From: RU20A sp042610495
GTDB lineage: Bacteria; Pseudomonadota; Alphaproteobacteria; Rhizobiales; Rhizobiaceae
Length of the DNA stretch: 64,000 nucleotides
Direction of reading: 5' to 3'
NCBI RefSeq assembly: GCF_042610495.1
Contig: NZ_JBHGAP010000001.1
Coordinates: 1,302,001 to 1,366,000, forward strand
Positions 32,707-41,817 of the stretch are shown in pieces. The notes under the pieces are model-generated. The model did not search any database. It saw only the letters and a list, made by a program, of their open reading frames with translations, and had not been told where the DNA came from. Position numbers and translations under genes: made by a program. Numbering within the stretch: the first letter of the stretch is position 1; each line of letters begins with the position of its first letter.

Positions 32707-33408
32707 GTGACGACAAGACCGGTGATCGCGGATGACGCGCCCCACCTGCTGGTGGTCGATGACGACCGGCGTATCCGCGACCTCCTGAACCGGTACCTCG
32801 TGGACCAGGGCTTTCGCGTCACCGCCGCCGCCGACGCGGCCGAGGCCCGGCGAAAGCTGGAAGGCCTCGATTTCGACCTCCTGATCATCGATGTCATGAT
32901 GCCCGGTGAAACGGGCGTATCCCTGACGCGCAGCCTGCGCGCCATCAAGACCGTGCCGATCATCATGCTGACGGCTTTGGCCGAAACCCATGCCCGTATC
33001 GAGGGACTGGAAGCGGGTGCCGACGACTATCTGCCGAAACCCTTCGAGCCGCGCGAACTCGTTCTGCGCATCAACAACATCCTGCGCCGCAACGCGCCCG
33101 CCTCGATGTCGAAGGTCGACCAGGTCATTTTCGGCCCCTACACCTATTCCCCCGTCAAGCGAGAGCTGCGCAAGGGCGCCGAGCAGATCCGCCTCACCGA
33201 CCGCGAGCAGGAGATCATGACGCTGTTTTCCGAGCGTGCCGGCGAGACGATCCCCCGCCACGAACTGATCAGCGACGACACCGAAGTCGGCGAGCGCACC
33301 ATCGACGTGCAGATCAACCGCCTGCGTCGCAAGATCGAGGAAGATCCGTCCAACCCCGTCTGGCTGCAGACCGTGCGTGGGATCGGCTACCGGCTGAGCA
33401 CGGATTGA
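32707..33408 (+). CDS. OmpR/PhoB-family response regulator
   Basis: The 233-residue protein has a receiver domain (about 13-125) with the acidic pocket VVDDD, phosphoacceptor Asp62 in LLIIDVMMPG, and the lysine in DDYLPKPFEPREL. A winged-helix output domain follows (about 140-230; ERTIDVQINRLRRKIEEDP, GIGYRLS). The GTG start has GGAAGAG upstream. The next gene, 10 bases away, encodes its kinase. The sequence resembles the alphaproteobacterial PetR-type subgroup. The regulon cannot be predicted. Confidence 0.92.
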   Translation: MTTRPVIADDAPHLLVVDDDRRIRDLLNRYLVDQGFRVTAAADAAEARRKLEGLDFDLLIIDVMMPGETGVSLTRSLRAIKTVPIIMLTALAETHARIEGLEAGADDYLPKPFEPRELVLRINNILRRNAPASMSKVDQVIFGPYTYSPVKRELRKGAEQIRLTDREQEIMTLFSERAGETIPRHELISDDTEVGERTIDVQINRLRRKIEEDPSNPVWLQTVRGIGYRLSTD

Positions 33409-33418
33409 GGACGGGACC

Positions 33419-34810
33419 TTGGCAGACGTCGGCGCACCCCTGGAGACCGCGAGGCGGCGCCTGAAGAAGGGCGGCGAGGCCTGGACGCGCATGACCCGCT
33501 GGATGCGCCGCCAGCTCCCCATGGGCCTCTACGCCCGCTCGCTGCTCATCGTCATCATTCCCATGGTGCTTTTGCAGTCGGTCGTCGCCTTCGTGTTCAT
33601 GGAGCGCCACTGGCAGCTCGTCACGCAGCGCCTTTCCTCAGCGGTTACCAGCGATATCGCCGCCCTCATCGACCTCATCGACCTCTCGCCGGAAACGATC
33701 AGCGATGCCGATATCATCCGCATTGCCCGCGAGCGCCTGAACCTGAACCTCTCGATCGAGCAGGGCGGCGAACTGCCCGCCCCGCGCCCCAAGCCCTTTT
33801 TCGAGATCCTCGACCAGATCCTCAGCGAAGAGATTTCGAGCCAGATCCGGCGCCCCTTCTGGATCGACACGGTCGGCGACAGCGACATTGTCGAGATCCG
33901 CATCAAGATTGATGGCGACCGGATCCTGCGCATCTATGCCCGCCGCAACAGCGCCTATGCGTCCAACACGCACATCTTCATCGTCTGGATGGTCGGGGCC
34001 TCGCTGGTGCTGCTGACGATCGCCATCCTCTTCCTGCGCGGCCAGATCCGGCCGATTCTCGCGCTGGCGCAGGCCGCCGAAAGCTTCGGCAAGGGCCAGA
34101 AGATCGCAAGCTTCCAGCCGCGCGGCGCCGAGGAGATCCGCCGGGCGGGCCTTGCCTTCATCCTCATGCGCGAGCGCATCGAACGCCAGATCGAGCAGCG
34201 AACGGCCATGCTCACGGGTGTCTCCCACGACCTGCGCACCATCCTCACCCGCTTCAAGCTGCAACTGGCGCTGGCCGGCAACAATCCCGACCTCGAAGGG
34301 CTCAACCAGGATGTCGAGGACATGCAGAGCATGCTGGAGGGCTACCTCGCCTTTGCCCGCAGCGAGGCGGAGGAAGACCTGGGCAACCTGAAGCTCAGCG
34401 ATCTCCTCGCCCGCATGGAGGCCGAGGCCGAATTGCTGGGCAAGACGCTGACCGCGACGATGGAAGGAAGTGACGACGTGCGCGTCCGCCCGAACGCCTT
34501 CAGCCGCCTGGTCGGCAACATCGTCTCCAACGCCTTCCGCTACGCCGGCACGGTGGCCGTCGATATCCGCCACGGCGCCAAGTGGCTGACCATCACCGTC
34601 GATGACGACGGCCCCGGCATTGCGGAAAAGGATCGCGAGGACGTCTTCAAGCCCTTCTACCGGCTCGATGAGGCGCGCAATCTCGATGCCTCCGGCACCG
34701 GGCTCGGCCTCGCCATTGCCCGCGACATCGCCCGCAGCCACGGCGGCAATGTGACGCTGGCCGACAGCCCGCTCGGTGGCCTGCGCGCCATCATCCGCGT
34801 TCCGGCGTAA
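33419..34810 (+). CDS. EnvZ-like sensor histidine kinase
   Basis: The 463-residue kinase has two transmembrane helices (about 42-62 and 184-206) around a periplasmic domain of about 120 residues, then a HAMP linker, a DHp domain with His270 in VSHDLRTILTRFKLQLAL, and a HATPase domain with N-box NIVSNAFRYAG, DDDGPGIAEKD and GTGLGLAIARD. The start is a TTG at 33419 with GGACGGGA upstream; an ATG at 33491 would also keep both helices. It phosphorylates the response regulator encoded 10 bases upstream. The stimulus is unknown. Confidence 0.9.
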   Translation: MADVGAPLETARRRLKKGGEAWTRMTRWMRRQLPMGLYARSLLIVIIPMVLLQSVVAFVFMERHWQLVTQRLSSAVTSDIAALIDLIDLSPETISDADIIRIARERLNLNLSIEQGGELPAPRPKPFFEILDQILSEEISSQIRRPFWIDTVGDSDIVEIRIKIDGDRILRIYARRNSAYASNTHIFIVWMVGASLVLLTIAILFLRGQIRPILALAQAAESFGKGQKIASFQPRGAEEIRRAGLAFILMRERIERQIEQRTAMLTGVSHDLRTILTRFKLQLALAGNNPDLEGLNQDVEDMQSMLEGYLAFARSEAEEDLGNLKLSDLLARMEAEAELLGKTLTATMEGSDDVRVRPNAFSRLVGNIVSNAFRYAGTVAVDIRHGAKWLTITVDDDGPGIAEKDREDVFKPFYRLDEARNLDASGTGLGLAIARDIARSHGGNVTLADSPLGGLRAIIRVPA

Positions 34811-34848
34811 GGCGGCAGCACGGTTCTTATTTCAGGAAATGCAGTGCC

Positions 34849-35205
34849 TCAGCAGAGCTTGGCGCCATTCGGCGCAGCCTTGTCCGGTACGGCGAGCACG
34901 ATGGCGCCGGTCTCGTCGGCAAAGCCGAGCGTCAGCACTTCGGAACGGAACGGCCCGATCTGGCGCGGCGGAAAGTTGACCACGCCCATGACACGCCGGC
35001 CGACGAGCGTTTCCGGCGTATAGTGGACGGTGATCTGAGCCGACGACTTCTTCAGCCCGATGTCCGGGCCGAAATCGATCACCATCTTGATCGACGGCTT
35101 GCGCGCTTCCGGAAAGGGCACGGCCTCGACGATCGTGCCGACACGAATATCGACACGCTCGAAATCGGCGAAGGTGATCGTCCAGGTCGGCGCTGCGTCA
35201 GCCAT
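34849..35205 (-). CDS. csaA: CsaA-like tRNA-binding-domain protein
   Basis: The 118-residue protein is a stand-alone tRNA-binding (EMAP-II/Trbp111-like) OB domain: TITFADFERVDIRVGTIVEA, ITVHYTPETLVGRRVMGVVNF and the C-terminal GFADETGAIVLAVPD. CsaA dimers bind tRNA and have been described as export-related chaperones in Bacillus. It is the last gene of a three-gene minus-strand operon (ybjN-like, proC, csaA), with an 8-base gap from proC. Confidence 0.9.
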   Translation of the reverse strand: MADAAPTWTITFADFERVDIRVGTIVEAVPFPEARKPSIKMVIDFGPDIGLKKSSAQITVHYTPETLVGRRVMGVVNFPPRQIGPFRSEVLTLGFADETGAIVLAVPDKAAPNGAKLC

Positions 35206-35213
35206 GATCCACC

Positions 35214-36035
35214 TCAGTTCGCGAGTTCTTGGGCGCGGCGGCGGGCTGCCTCGATGGCCTTGTCGAACAAGGGCTGCATGCCATCCTCGGCCATCAGCAC
35301 GGAAAGCGCTGCAGCCGTCGTGCCGCCCGGCGATGTCACGTTCTGGCGAAGCTTTGCGGCGTCATCGGGGGACCGGTGAAGAAGTTCACCAGCCCCCGAC
35401 ACCGTCTCTCTTGCAAGCCGCATGGCCAGGTCCGCCGGAAGACCGGCCTTTCGACCGGCTTCCGCCATGCACTCGACAAGATGGAAGACATAGGCCGGCC
35501 CGCTGCCGGAAACAGCGGTGACGGCATCGATCTTTTCCTCAGTATCGACCCACTCCACCGGGCCGCTCACGGCAAGCAGCTCGTGGACGGAAGCGCGGGC
35601 TTCCGGGGTGACGCGATCATTGGCGAAGGCGCCCGTGACGCCGCGCCCTATCATGGCCGGCGTATTGGGCATGGCGCGCACCATGCCGGCGGCGCCCAGA
35701 TGGCCTTCGAGGAAAGCAAGCGTCTTGCCGGCAGCGACGGAGACGATGACCGTATCGGGTCCGACCAGCCCCTTCAGCGGCGGAAGGACGGCGTCCATCA
35801 CCTGCGGCTTGACCGCCAAGAAAAGCATGGATGCTGAGAGGCCAGCGGGCGCAGCCGTCGCGTGGGTCACCCCATGCTCGGCCATCAGCGCGGCCATGGC
35901 CGGCGCGGGGCCAGGATCGAGAACGAGGAGGTCGGACGCCGCAACACCGCTTTTCAGCCAGCCGGCCAGCATCGCACCGCCCATATTGCCGGCACCGACC
36001 AGAACGATCGGCCCTTTGCCCGCAGTCGATGCCAT
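35214..36035 (-). CDS. proC: Pyrroline-5-carboxylate reductase
   Basis: The 273-residue protein begins with the NADP(H)-binding VLVGAGNMGGAMLAGWL and carries the ProC signatures MPNTPAMIGRGVTGAF, AVSGSGPAYVFHLVECM and the C-terminal TSPGGTTAAALSVL. It makes L-proline from pyrroline-5-carboxylate, the last step of proline synthesis. The ATG at 36035 overlaps the TGA of the YbjN gene by one base (TGATG), which fixes the start and shows translational coupling. Confidence 0.95.
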   Translation of the reverse strand: MASTAGKGPIVLVGAGNMGGAMLAGWLKSGVAASDLLVLDPGPAPAMAALMAEHGVTHATAAPAGLSASMLFLAVKPQVMDAVLPPLKGLVGPDTVIVSVAAGKTLAFLEGHLGAAGMVRAMPNTPAMIGRGVTGAFANDRVTPEARASVHELLAVSGPVEWVDTEEKIDAVTAVSGSGPAYVFHLVECMAEAGRKAGLPADLAMRLARETVSGAGELLHRSPDDAAKLRQNVTSPGGTTAAALSVLMAEDGMQPLFDKAIEAARRRAQELAN

Positions 36036-36535
36036 CACGCTTCCCCGACCGTTTCGAAGAGCACGGCATCGACGGCGCGCTGCGCGTCCATGCCCGACCA
36101 GACGACGAACTGGAAGGCCTGGAAATAGCTTTCGCAGGCATCGATGGCGCTCGACAGAAGCACCTCCACCTGCTGGTTGGTGGGCTCGGCGCCGCCGGCC
36201 AGAAGCAGCGACTGGCGGAAGATCACCACCTCTTCCTGCCGCCACAGGTCGAAGTGCCCCATCAGCACCTGGCCGTTGATGTGCGAGAGAAGGCGGATGA
36301 CTTCGTTGACGCGGCTTTCCGGCACCTTGATGTCGAAGGCGCAGGCCAGATGCAGGGCCTCGAACTGCTCCATCCACGAGAAGGAGACGTGGTAATCCGT
36401 CCAGCGCCCCTCGACCGTCATGGCGATTTCGTCTTCGCCGGAACGCTCGAACGACCAGTCGTTGTTGGCGGCCACGAACTCGATCATGTCGACCGGGTTC
36501 GATTGCCGTTCAAGCTCCCATTCCATCAGGCTCAT
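36035..36535 (-). CDS. YbjN-domain protein
   Basis: The 166-residue acidic protein is a single YbjN domain (about 15-150), with WTDYHVSFSWMEQFEALHLA and a chaperone-like fold related to type III secretion chaperones in other members. The function in rhizobia is not known; E. coli YbjN affects motility and stress responses. It is the first gene of the operon with proC and csaA. The stop codon overlaps the proC start. Confidence 0.85.
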   Translation of the reverse strand: MSLMEWELERQSNPVDMIEFVAANNDWSFERSGEDEIAMTVEGRWTDYHVSFSWMEQFEALHLACAFDIKVPESRVNEVIRLLSHINGQVLMGHFDLWRQEEVVIFRQSLLLAGGAEPTNQQVEVLLSSAIDACESYFQAFQFVVWSGMDAQRAVDAVLFETVGEA

Positions 36536-36944
36536 GCATCACCCCAAAATCCGGTCGGACGCGCGCAGCCCTGCCTTGTCGACGGGGACAACACACACCA
36601 AACACCGGAACAGACTTCTGATTTGCGGACCCGCGGCCAACCCTGGCGACACTACCCTGCCTGGAGCTTGCGTGGTCCGTTTCGAATCATCATTTAAAAT
36701 CAGTGTATAACGGCGGAGTCAGCAAGAAAGCCCCCCCGCCGCAATTTCCCGCTCACCAAGCCGCAACATGCCTTCCAGATTGAGTCAGCGCGGCGATTTA
36801 ACCGACTCTGCCGTAAGGCTTTTTCCGGCATGTCCACAGGTGGAAAACTTTTCGCGGAAAAACCGTTTGGAATCAAAACAGGCCGCCGGATGACGCCGGC
36901 GGCCTGCTGAAAAGTGAAAATGCCGTCGAAATCGCGTGTCCGGT
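36536..36944. other. Intergenic region upstream of ybjN
   Basis: 409 bases with no gene that I can support. The left side must hold the ybjN-proC-csaA promoter. An AT-rich stretch around 36685-36710 (TTTAAAATCAGTGTATAAC) could be part of it. The right side ends with the terminator of the UbiK-family gene. TGTCCACAGG at 36831 looks like a partial DnaA box but stands alone. Confidence 0.4.
36878..36908 (-). terminator. Intrinsic terminator of the UbiK-family gene
   Basis: An 11-base perfect stem CAGGCCGCCGG / CCGGCGGCCTG (36879-36889, 36896-36906) with a six-base loop; on the minus strand it is followed by TTTT. Confidence 0.8.
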
Positions 36945-37208
36945 TCAGGCGCCGGCGTTGCCAGCGAGACGGGCTTCCAGAGCCTCGATCCGCTTCAAAA
37001 GCGCGTCGTTTTCCTCGCGGGCCCGAATCGCCATCTCGCGCACGGCTTCGAATTCCTCGCGCTTGACCACGTCCATCGAATTCATGAAGCGCTCGGCCTG
37101 GGCGCGGAAGGCGGTCTCCACTTCCGTGCGCACGCCCTGCGCCGCGCCGGCGGCATCGGTCATCAGCTTGGCGAAATCGTCGAAGATGCGGTTGGTGCCG
37201 GTCGTCAT
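36945..37208 (-). CDS. UbiK-family (BMFP) accessory factor
   Basis: The 87-residue protein is helical: an N-terminal amphipathic helix (FDDFAKLMTDAAGAAQGVRTE) and a C-terminal coiled coil (REENDALLKRIEALEARLAG). This is the BMFP/YqiC fold, renamed UbiK, which binds lipids and the UbiJ scaffold in ubiquinone synthesis in E. coli; the Brucella member is membrane-fusogenic. The start at 37208 (MTTGTNRIFDD) is that of homologues. It is transcribed alone, divergent from lgt. Confidence 0.88.
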   Translation of the reverse strand: MTTGTNRIFDDFAKLMTDAAGAAQGVRTEVETAFRAQAERFMNSMDVVKREEFEAVREMAIRAREENDALLKRIEALEARLAGNAGA

Positions 37209-37422
37209 GGTCGAAAGCTCCCTGTCGTAACGCCCGCGCGGCGGGCCGCCGTCCATGGGATTGAGGTAGGGTGCGTCAGCTCGCGTTGCAAGGAAAAATG
37301 CGGTTGAGGGTGGCGGCGCAACGCCGCGCTTGCCTTGACCACACCGGATTCGAACGCCATGTTCCCGCCCAAACGGGACATGCCTGTCCCCCTGCCCCTT
37401 CGCGAAGCGGATCCAGCGCGCC

Positions 37423-38280
37423 GTGCACAGTCTCGAGAGCCTTCTCGCCATCATGCCCTTTCCGGAGATCGATCCGGTCCTCATCCAGATCGGACCGCTG
37501 GCGATCCACTGGTATGGGCTTGCCTATGTCGCCGGCATCGTGCTGGGCTGGCGCTACGCCGTCCTGATGACGAGACGCCCGCCCCTCTGGCGCAACGGCA
37601 CGCCTGCCGTGACCGCCGAGCAGATGGACGACTTCCTGCTCTGGGCAGCCGCCGGCATCGTCGGCGGCGGGCGCATCGGCTATATCCTGTTTTACGATTT
37701 CCCGGCCGTTGCCGCCAATCCGCTGCGCGCCTTCGAGATCTGGAACGGCGGGATGTCCTTCCACGGCGGCCTGATCGGCACGCTGATCGCCATGCTGCTG
37801 TTTGCCAAGAAGCGCGACATCCTGCCCTGGAGCCTCTTCGATCTCGTCTGCGCCGTCGTGCCGATCGGCCTGTTCTTCGGCCGCATCGCCAATTTCATCA
37901 ATGGCGAACTGTGGGGACGGCTTTCGTCCGCACCCTGGGCCGTGATCTTCCCGACTGGCGGCCCCTTCCCGCGCCATCCGAGCCAGCTTTACGAAGCGGC
38001 GCTCGAAGGTATCCTGCTGCTCACCGTCATCGCCATCGCGATCTTCCGCTTCGGCGCGCTGAAGCGCCCGGCGCTCGTCAGCGGCATCTTCGCCACCGGC
38101 TATGCCATCTCGCGCATATTCGTCGAATTCTTCCGCGAGCCGGATGCACAGCTCGGCTACCTCGCCTTTGGCTGGCTGACCATGGGCATGCTGCTGTCGC
38201 TTCCGATGCTGCTTGCCGGCCTGTGGGCGCTTTACCGCGGCCTCTCGACCCCGCGTGAGCCGGTCAAGGCGGGAGCCTGA
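37423..38280 (+). CDS. lgt: Prolipoprotein diacylglyceryl transferase
   Basis: The 285-residue inner-membrane enzyme has seven hydrophobic segments and the Lgt signature GRIANFINGELWGR, plus the early IGPLAIHWYGLAYVAGIVLG. It transfers diacylglycerol from phosphatidylglycerol to the lipobox cysteine of prolipoproteins. The GTG at 37423 (MHSLESLLAIMPF) is used; an ATG at 37453 is the alternative and would remove ten residues before the conserved part. It is followed after 3 bases by midA. Confidence 0.94.
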   Translation: MHSLESLLAIMPFPEIDPVLIQIGPLAIHWYGLAYVAGIVLGWRYAVLMTRRPPLWRNGTPAVTAEQMDDFLLWAAAGIVGGGRIGYILFYDFPAVAANPLRAFEIWNGGMSFHGGLIGTLIAMLLFAKKRDILPWSLFDLVCAVVPIGLFFGRIANFINGELWGRLSSAPWAVIFPTGGPFPRHPSQLYEAALEGILLLTVIAIAIFRFGALKRPALVSGIFATGYAISRIFVEFFREPDAQLGYLAFGWLTMGMLLSLPMLLAGLWALYRGLSTPREPVKAGA

Positions 38281-38283
38281 GCC

Positions 38284-39378
38284 ATGCCCACGCCCCTTGC
38301 CCAGAAGATCAAGTCGATCATCCGCCTCAACGGCCCGCTGAGCGTCACCGACTATTTCTCGCTCTGCCTCGCCGACCCCGAACACGGCTACTACCGCATT
38401 CGCGAACCCTTCGGCCGCTCAGGCGATTTCGTCACGGCACCGGAGATCAGCCAGCTCTTCGGCGAGATGATCGGCATCTTCCTCGTCAATGCCTGGGAGC
38501 GCCATGGCTCGCCAGCACCTGTCATCCTGGCGGAGATCGGCCCCGGCCGCGGCACGATGATGGCCGATATCCTGCGTGTCATCGAGCGTGTCTCGCCGGG
38601 CCTCTACGAACTCTGCGCTGTGCATCTCATCGAGACCAGCGAGCGGCTGCAGAAGGTACAGAGCCAGACGCTTGTCGAGCACAAGCCGAAGATCTCCTGG
38701 CATACGAGCTTCGACACGCTGCCGCCGGGCTTTCTGCTGCTTGTGGCGAACGAACTCTTCGATGCCGTGCCCATCCGCCAGTTCGTGAAGACGCCGCAGG
38801 GCTTTCGCGAACGGCTCGTCGGGCTCGATGCGGAGGACCACCTGACCTTCGTGCCCGGTATCGCGACCATCGATCCCGATCTCCTGCCCGTGCCCGCCCA
38901 GTCTGTGCCGCCCGGCACAGTCTTCGAGGTGGCGCCGGCCCGCGACGCTGTGATGGCAGCACTCTGCCAGCGTATCGCCAGCCATGACGGCACGGCGCTC
39001 ATCATCGATTACGGCCACATGGCCACCGGCTTCGGCGATACGCTGCAGGCGATCCGTGATCACACCTATGATCCGCCGCTCGCCAATCCCGGCCTCGCCG
39101 ATCTGACGAGCCACGTCGATTTCGAACAGCTGGCCCGCCGCGCCAAAGCCGAGGGCCTGAAGGTCAACGGCCTCGCTCACCAGGGCGATTTCCTGCTGGC
39201 GCTCGGCATCGCGGAGAGGGCCGGCGCGCTAGGCTCCGGCAAGGATCTGGAAACGCAGGAGGAGATCCGCACCGCTGTGGAACGCTTGGCCGGGAGTGGC
39301 GAAGGCCGCATGGGCGAGCTTTTCAAGGTTCTGGCCGTCAGCCACCCCGACATCGGCATCGCCCCCTTCCAGAAATGA
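38284..39378 (+). CDS. MidA/NDUFAF7-family SAM-dependent methyltransferase
   Basis: The 364-residue protein matches the DUF185/NDUFAF7 family: DYFSLCLADPEHGYYRI, FVTAPEISQLFGEMIG, the SAM-binding LAEIGPGRGTMMADILR and ANELFDAVPIRQFV. Human NDUFAF7 methylates an arginine of complex I subunit NDUFS2. The bacterial role is probably similar or targets another protein arginine. It sits in a conserved lgt-midA-pgeF order and starts 3 bases after lgt. Confidence 0.88.
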   Translation: MPTPLAQKIKSIIRLNGPLSVTDYFSLCLADPEHGYYRIREPFGRSGDFVTAPEISQLFGEMIGIFLVNAWERHGSPAPVILAEIGPGRGTMMADILRVIERVSPGLYELCAVHLIETSERLQKVQSQTLVEHKPKISWHTSFDTLPPGFLLLVANELFDAVPIRQFVKTPQGFRERLVGLDAEDHLTFVPGIATIDPDLLPVPAQSVPPGTVFEVAPARDAVMAALCQRIASHDGTALIIDYGHMATGFGDTLQAIRDHTYDPPLANPGLADLTSHVDFEQLARRAKAEGLKVNGLAHQGDFLLALGIAERAGALGSGKDLETQEEIRTAVERLAGSGEGRMGELFKVLAVSHPDIGIAPFQK

Positions 39379-39666
39379 GAGCGGGCCGGGTGCCATGACG
39401 GAGCGCACCGGTCGACGGTGGACGCGTCTGCAGCGTTGACAGCGCCGCCGCCAGCCGCCACCCTTGGTGCAAATCACAGGTCCGCACGCGCACTGAGACT
39501 TGCGCGGCACCAAAACCTTCGGGCGACAGCATCCGCCCACCACGCCGGAGCCGAACGAGGATCGATCGACCCGAGCCGTAGTTTCAACCCGACGACGCGC
39601 CCTTCAGGGCCAGGAACTGGCAGACAGGCCCCCGCCAACGCCTGAACCAGCGGAGACAGCAACACC

Positions 39667-40485
39667 GTGACCCCAATCGAGACCGCCGCGCAAACATCCA
39701 CCGGCCCGGATCCCATCCAGTCGCCCCGTCTTGCCGCGCTGTCGGCTGCCGGCATCCTGCACGGCTACTTCACCCGCGCGGGCGGCGTTTCCGAAGGCCC
39801 GCTCTACCGCGGCCTGAATGTCGGCCTCGGCTCGCATGACAGCCGCGAAGCCATTCACGAAAACCGTCGCCGCGTCGCCGCCTGGTTTGGCGCGCAACCC
39901 GCCCGCCTCGCCACCGTCCATCAGGTCCATTCGCCCGACGTCGTCACCGTGGACGGGACCTATGACGGCGCGCGGCCTGAGGCCGATGCCCTCGTCACCG
40001 CCACGCCCGGCCTCATCCTCGGCGTGCTGACGGCCGATTGCGGGCCGATCCTGTTCGCCGACCCGGAAGCAGGCGTCATCGGCGCCGCCCATGCCGGCTG
40101 GAAAGGCGCGTTCGGCGGTGTGCTGGAGGCAACCGTCGCGGCCATGGAAGCGCTCGGCGCCGACCGGACGCGCATCGCAGCCAGCCTCGGCCCGTCGATC
40201 AGCCGGCGGAACTACGAGGTCGGCCAGGAGTTCTACGATCGATTCCTCGCCCATGATCCGGACTATGTCCGCTTCTTCACCGCGGCCGCCCGTCCCGGCC
40301 ACTTCATGTTCGACCTGCCGGCCCTGACTGTGAAGCGGCTGACGGATGCCGGCGTCGCCGCCGACAATCTCGACATCTGCACCTATCCGGACGAGGACCG
40401 CTTCTTCTCCTACCGCCGCACCACCCATCGCGCCGAGCCCGATTACGGCCGGCAGATCTCTGCCATCATGATCCGGGAGCGCTAA
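39667..40485 (+). CDS. pgeF: Peptidoglycan editing factor PgeF (polyphenol oxidase family)
   Basis: The 272-residue protein has the PgeF metal-site residues: VHQVHSPDVV, a cysteine in LTADCGPILF and a histidine in GAAHAGWKGAFGGV. PgeF (YfiH, formerly 'laccase') removes misplaced L-Ser from peptidoglycan precursors and can act as a purine nucleoside phosphorylase in other members. The GTG start at 39667 has GGAGA upstream. A 288-base spacer after midA shows no gene, so a separate promoter is possible. The M24 homologue follows after 3 bases. Confidence 0.9.
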   Translation: MTPIETAAQTSTGPDPIQSPRLAALSAAGILHGYFTRAGGVSEGPLYRGLNVGLGSHDSREAIHENRRRVAAWFGAQPARLATVHQVHSPDVVTVDGTYDGARPEADALVTATPGLILGVLTADCGPILFADPEAGVIGAAHAGWKGAFGGVLEATVAAMEALGADRTRIAASLGPSISRRNYEVGQEFYDRFLAHDPDYVRFFTAAARPGHFMFDLPALTVKRLTDAGVAADNLDICTYPDEDRFFSYRRTTHRAEPDYGRQISAIMIRER

Positions 40486-40488
40486 GCC

Positions 40489-41640
40489 ATGGCCCTGCAC
40501 TTCGCCGAACAGGAATATGCCGCGCGCCTGACGCGGCTGACGGCCCGCATGCGGGAGGAAAAGCTCGACGCCATGCTGCTCTTCGCGCAGGAAAGCATGT
40601 ACTGGCTGACCGGCTACGATACCTTCGGCTACTGCTTTTTCCAGACGCTGGTGGTGAAGCTCGACGGCTCCATGACGCTGCTGACCCGCTCGGCCGACCT
40701 GCGCCAGGCCCGCCACACCTCCAATATCGAGCGCATCCAGATCTGGGTCGACCGCGTCAATGCCGATCCGACCGTCGATCTCAAGAACATGCTCTCCGAT
40801 CTCGACCTGCTCGGCTGCCGCATCGGCGTGGAATTCGACACCCACGGCATGACCGGCCGCATCGCCCGCCTGCTCGACCATCAGCTGACGAGCTTCGGCG
40901 CGATCGTCGATGCCTCCGCGCTGGTCGGCAACCTGCGTCTCGTCAAAAGCGAGGCCGAGATCGCCCACGTCGTGAAGGCCGGCGAACTGGCCGATGCCGC
41001 CCTTGATGCCGCTCTCCCGCTCATCCGCCCCGGCGCTGGTGAAGCCGATATCCTCGCCGCCATGCAGGGCGCGGTGCTGGCCGGCGGCGGCGATTATCCC
41101 GCCAACGAATTCGTGATCGGCTCCGGCACGGATGCCCTCCTCGTCCGCTACAAATCCGGCCGACGCAAGCTCGATGCCGAAGACCAGCTGACGCTGGAAT
41201 GGGCCGGCGTCAGCGCCCACTACCACGCCCCCATGATGCGCACCGTCATCATCGGCGAGCCCACCAACCGCCACCGCGAACTCTACAGCGCCTGCCGTGA
41301 GGCCATGCAGGCGATCGAGATGGTGCTGCGCCCCGGCAACACCTTCGGCACGGTCTTCGACGTGCATGCCCGCATCATGGACGAGCGCGGCCTTGCCAAG
41401 CACCGGCTGAACGCCTGCGGCTATTCCGTCGGCGCGCGCTTCTCGCCCTCCTGGATGGAGAGCCAGATGTTCCATGTCGGCAATCCGTATCCGATCGAGC
41501 CGGACATGTCGCTCTTCGTCCACATGGTGATCATGGACAGCGAGACGGGCACGGCCATGACACTCGGCCAGACCTACCTGACGACGGCTGGCGAGCCCCG
41601 CGCCCTTTCCCGATATGGGCTCGACTTCATCTCTGCTTAA
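40489..41640 (+). CDS. M24-family peptidase homologue with altered metal site (creatinase/DoeA-like)
   Basis: The 383-residue protein has the two-domain creatinase/prolidase fold. The five metal ligands of aminopeptidase P are not kept: where the family has D-x-G ... D-x-T-R-T, this protein has LEWAGVSAHYHAPMMRTV (Glu237 and Pro instead of the two aspartates), and the usual HGIGHGIG is replaced by CGYSVGARFSPSWME. Such changes are seen in creatinase and ectoine hydrolase (DoeA/EutD), which cleave C-N bonds without metal. It may therefore be an amidohydrolase of a small compound. It begins 3 bases after pgeF. Confidence 0.8.
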   Translation: MALHFAEQEYAARLTRLTARMREEKLDAMLLFAQESMYWLTGYDTFGYCFFQTLVVKLDGSMTLLTRSADLRQARHTSNIERIQIWVDRVNADPTVDLKNMLSDLDLLGCRIGVEFDTHGMTGRIARLLDHQLTSFGAIVDASALVGNLRLVKSEAEIAHVVKAGELADAALDAALPLIRPGAGEADILAAMQGAVLAGGGDYPANEFVIGSGTDALLVRYKSGRRKLDAEDQLTLEWAGVSAHYHAPMMRTVIIGEPTNRHRELYSACREAMQAIEMVLRPGNTFGTVFDVHARIMDERGLAKHRLNACGYSVGARFSPSWMESQMFHVGNPYPIEPDMSLFVHMVIMDSETGTAMTLGQTYLTTAGEPRALSRYGLDFISA

Positions 41641-41817
41641 GATTCTCTGGCGAGGATGGCTGATTGACAGGGTGGAGACGCCCTGATCATCATCGGGCCG
41701 ATCCGTGCCACGCCTCTTTCTCGACGCATCCAGGGTGTTATCGGTCCTTGAAACTACGCTTCTGTCGATCCGGTCGATGATCCCCATTGCCCGGATGGAC
41801 GCAGGTAGGAGTAGCTG

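Noticed and set aside
36831..36840. TGTCCACAGG resembling a DnaA box
   Set aside because: A single imperfect copy with no AT-rich unwinding region or further boxes; not enough for a replication origin.
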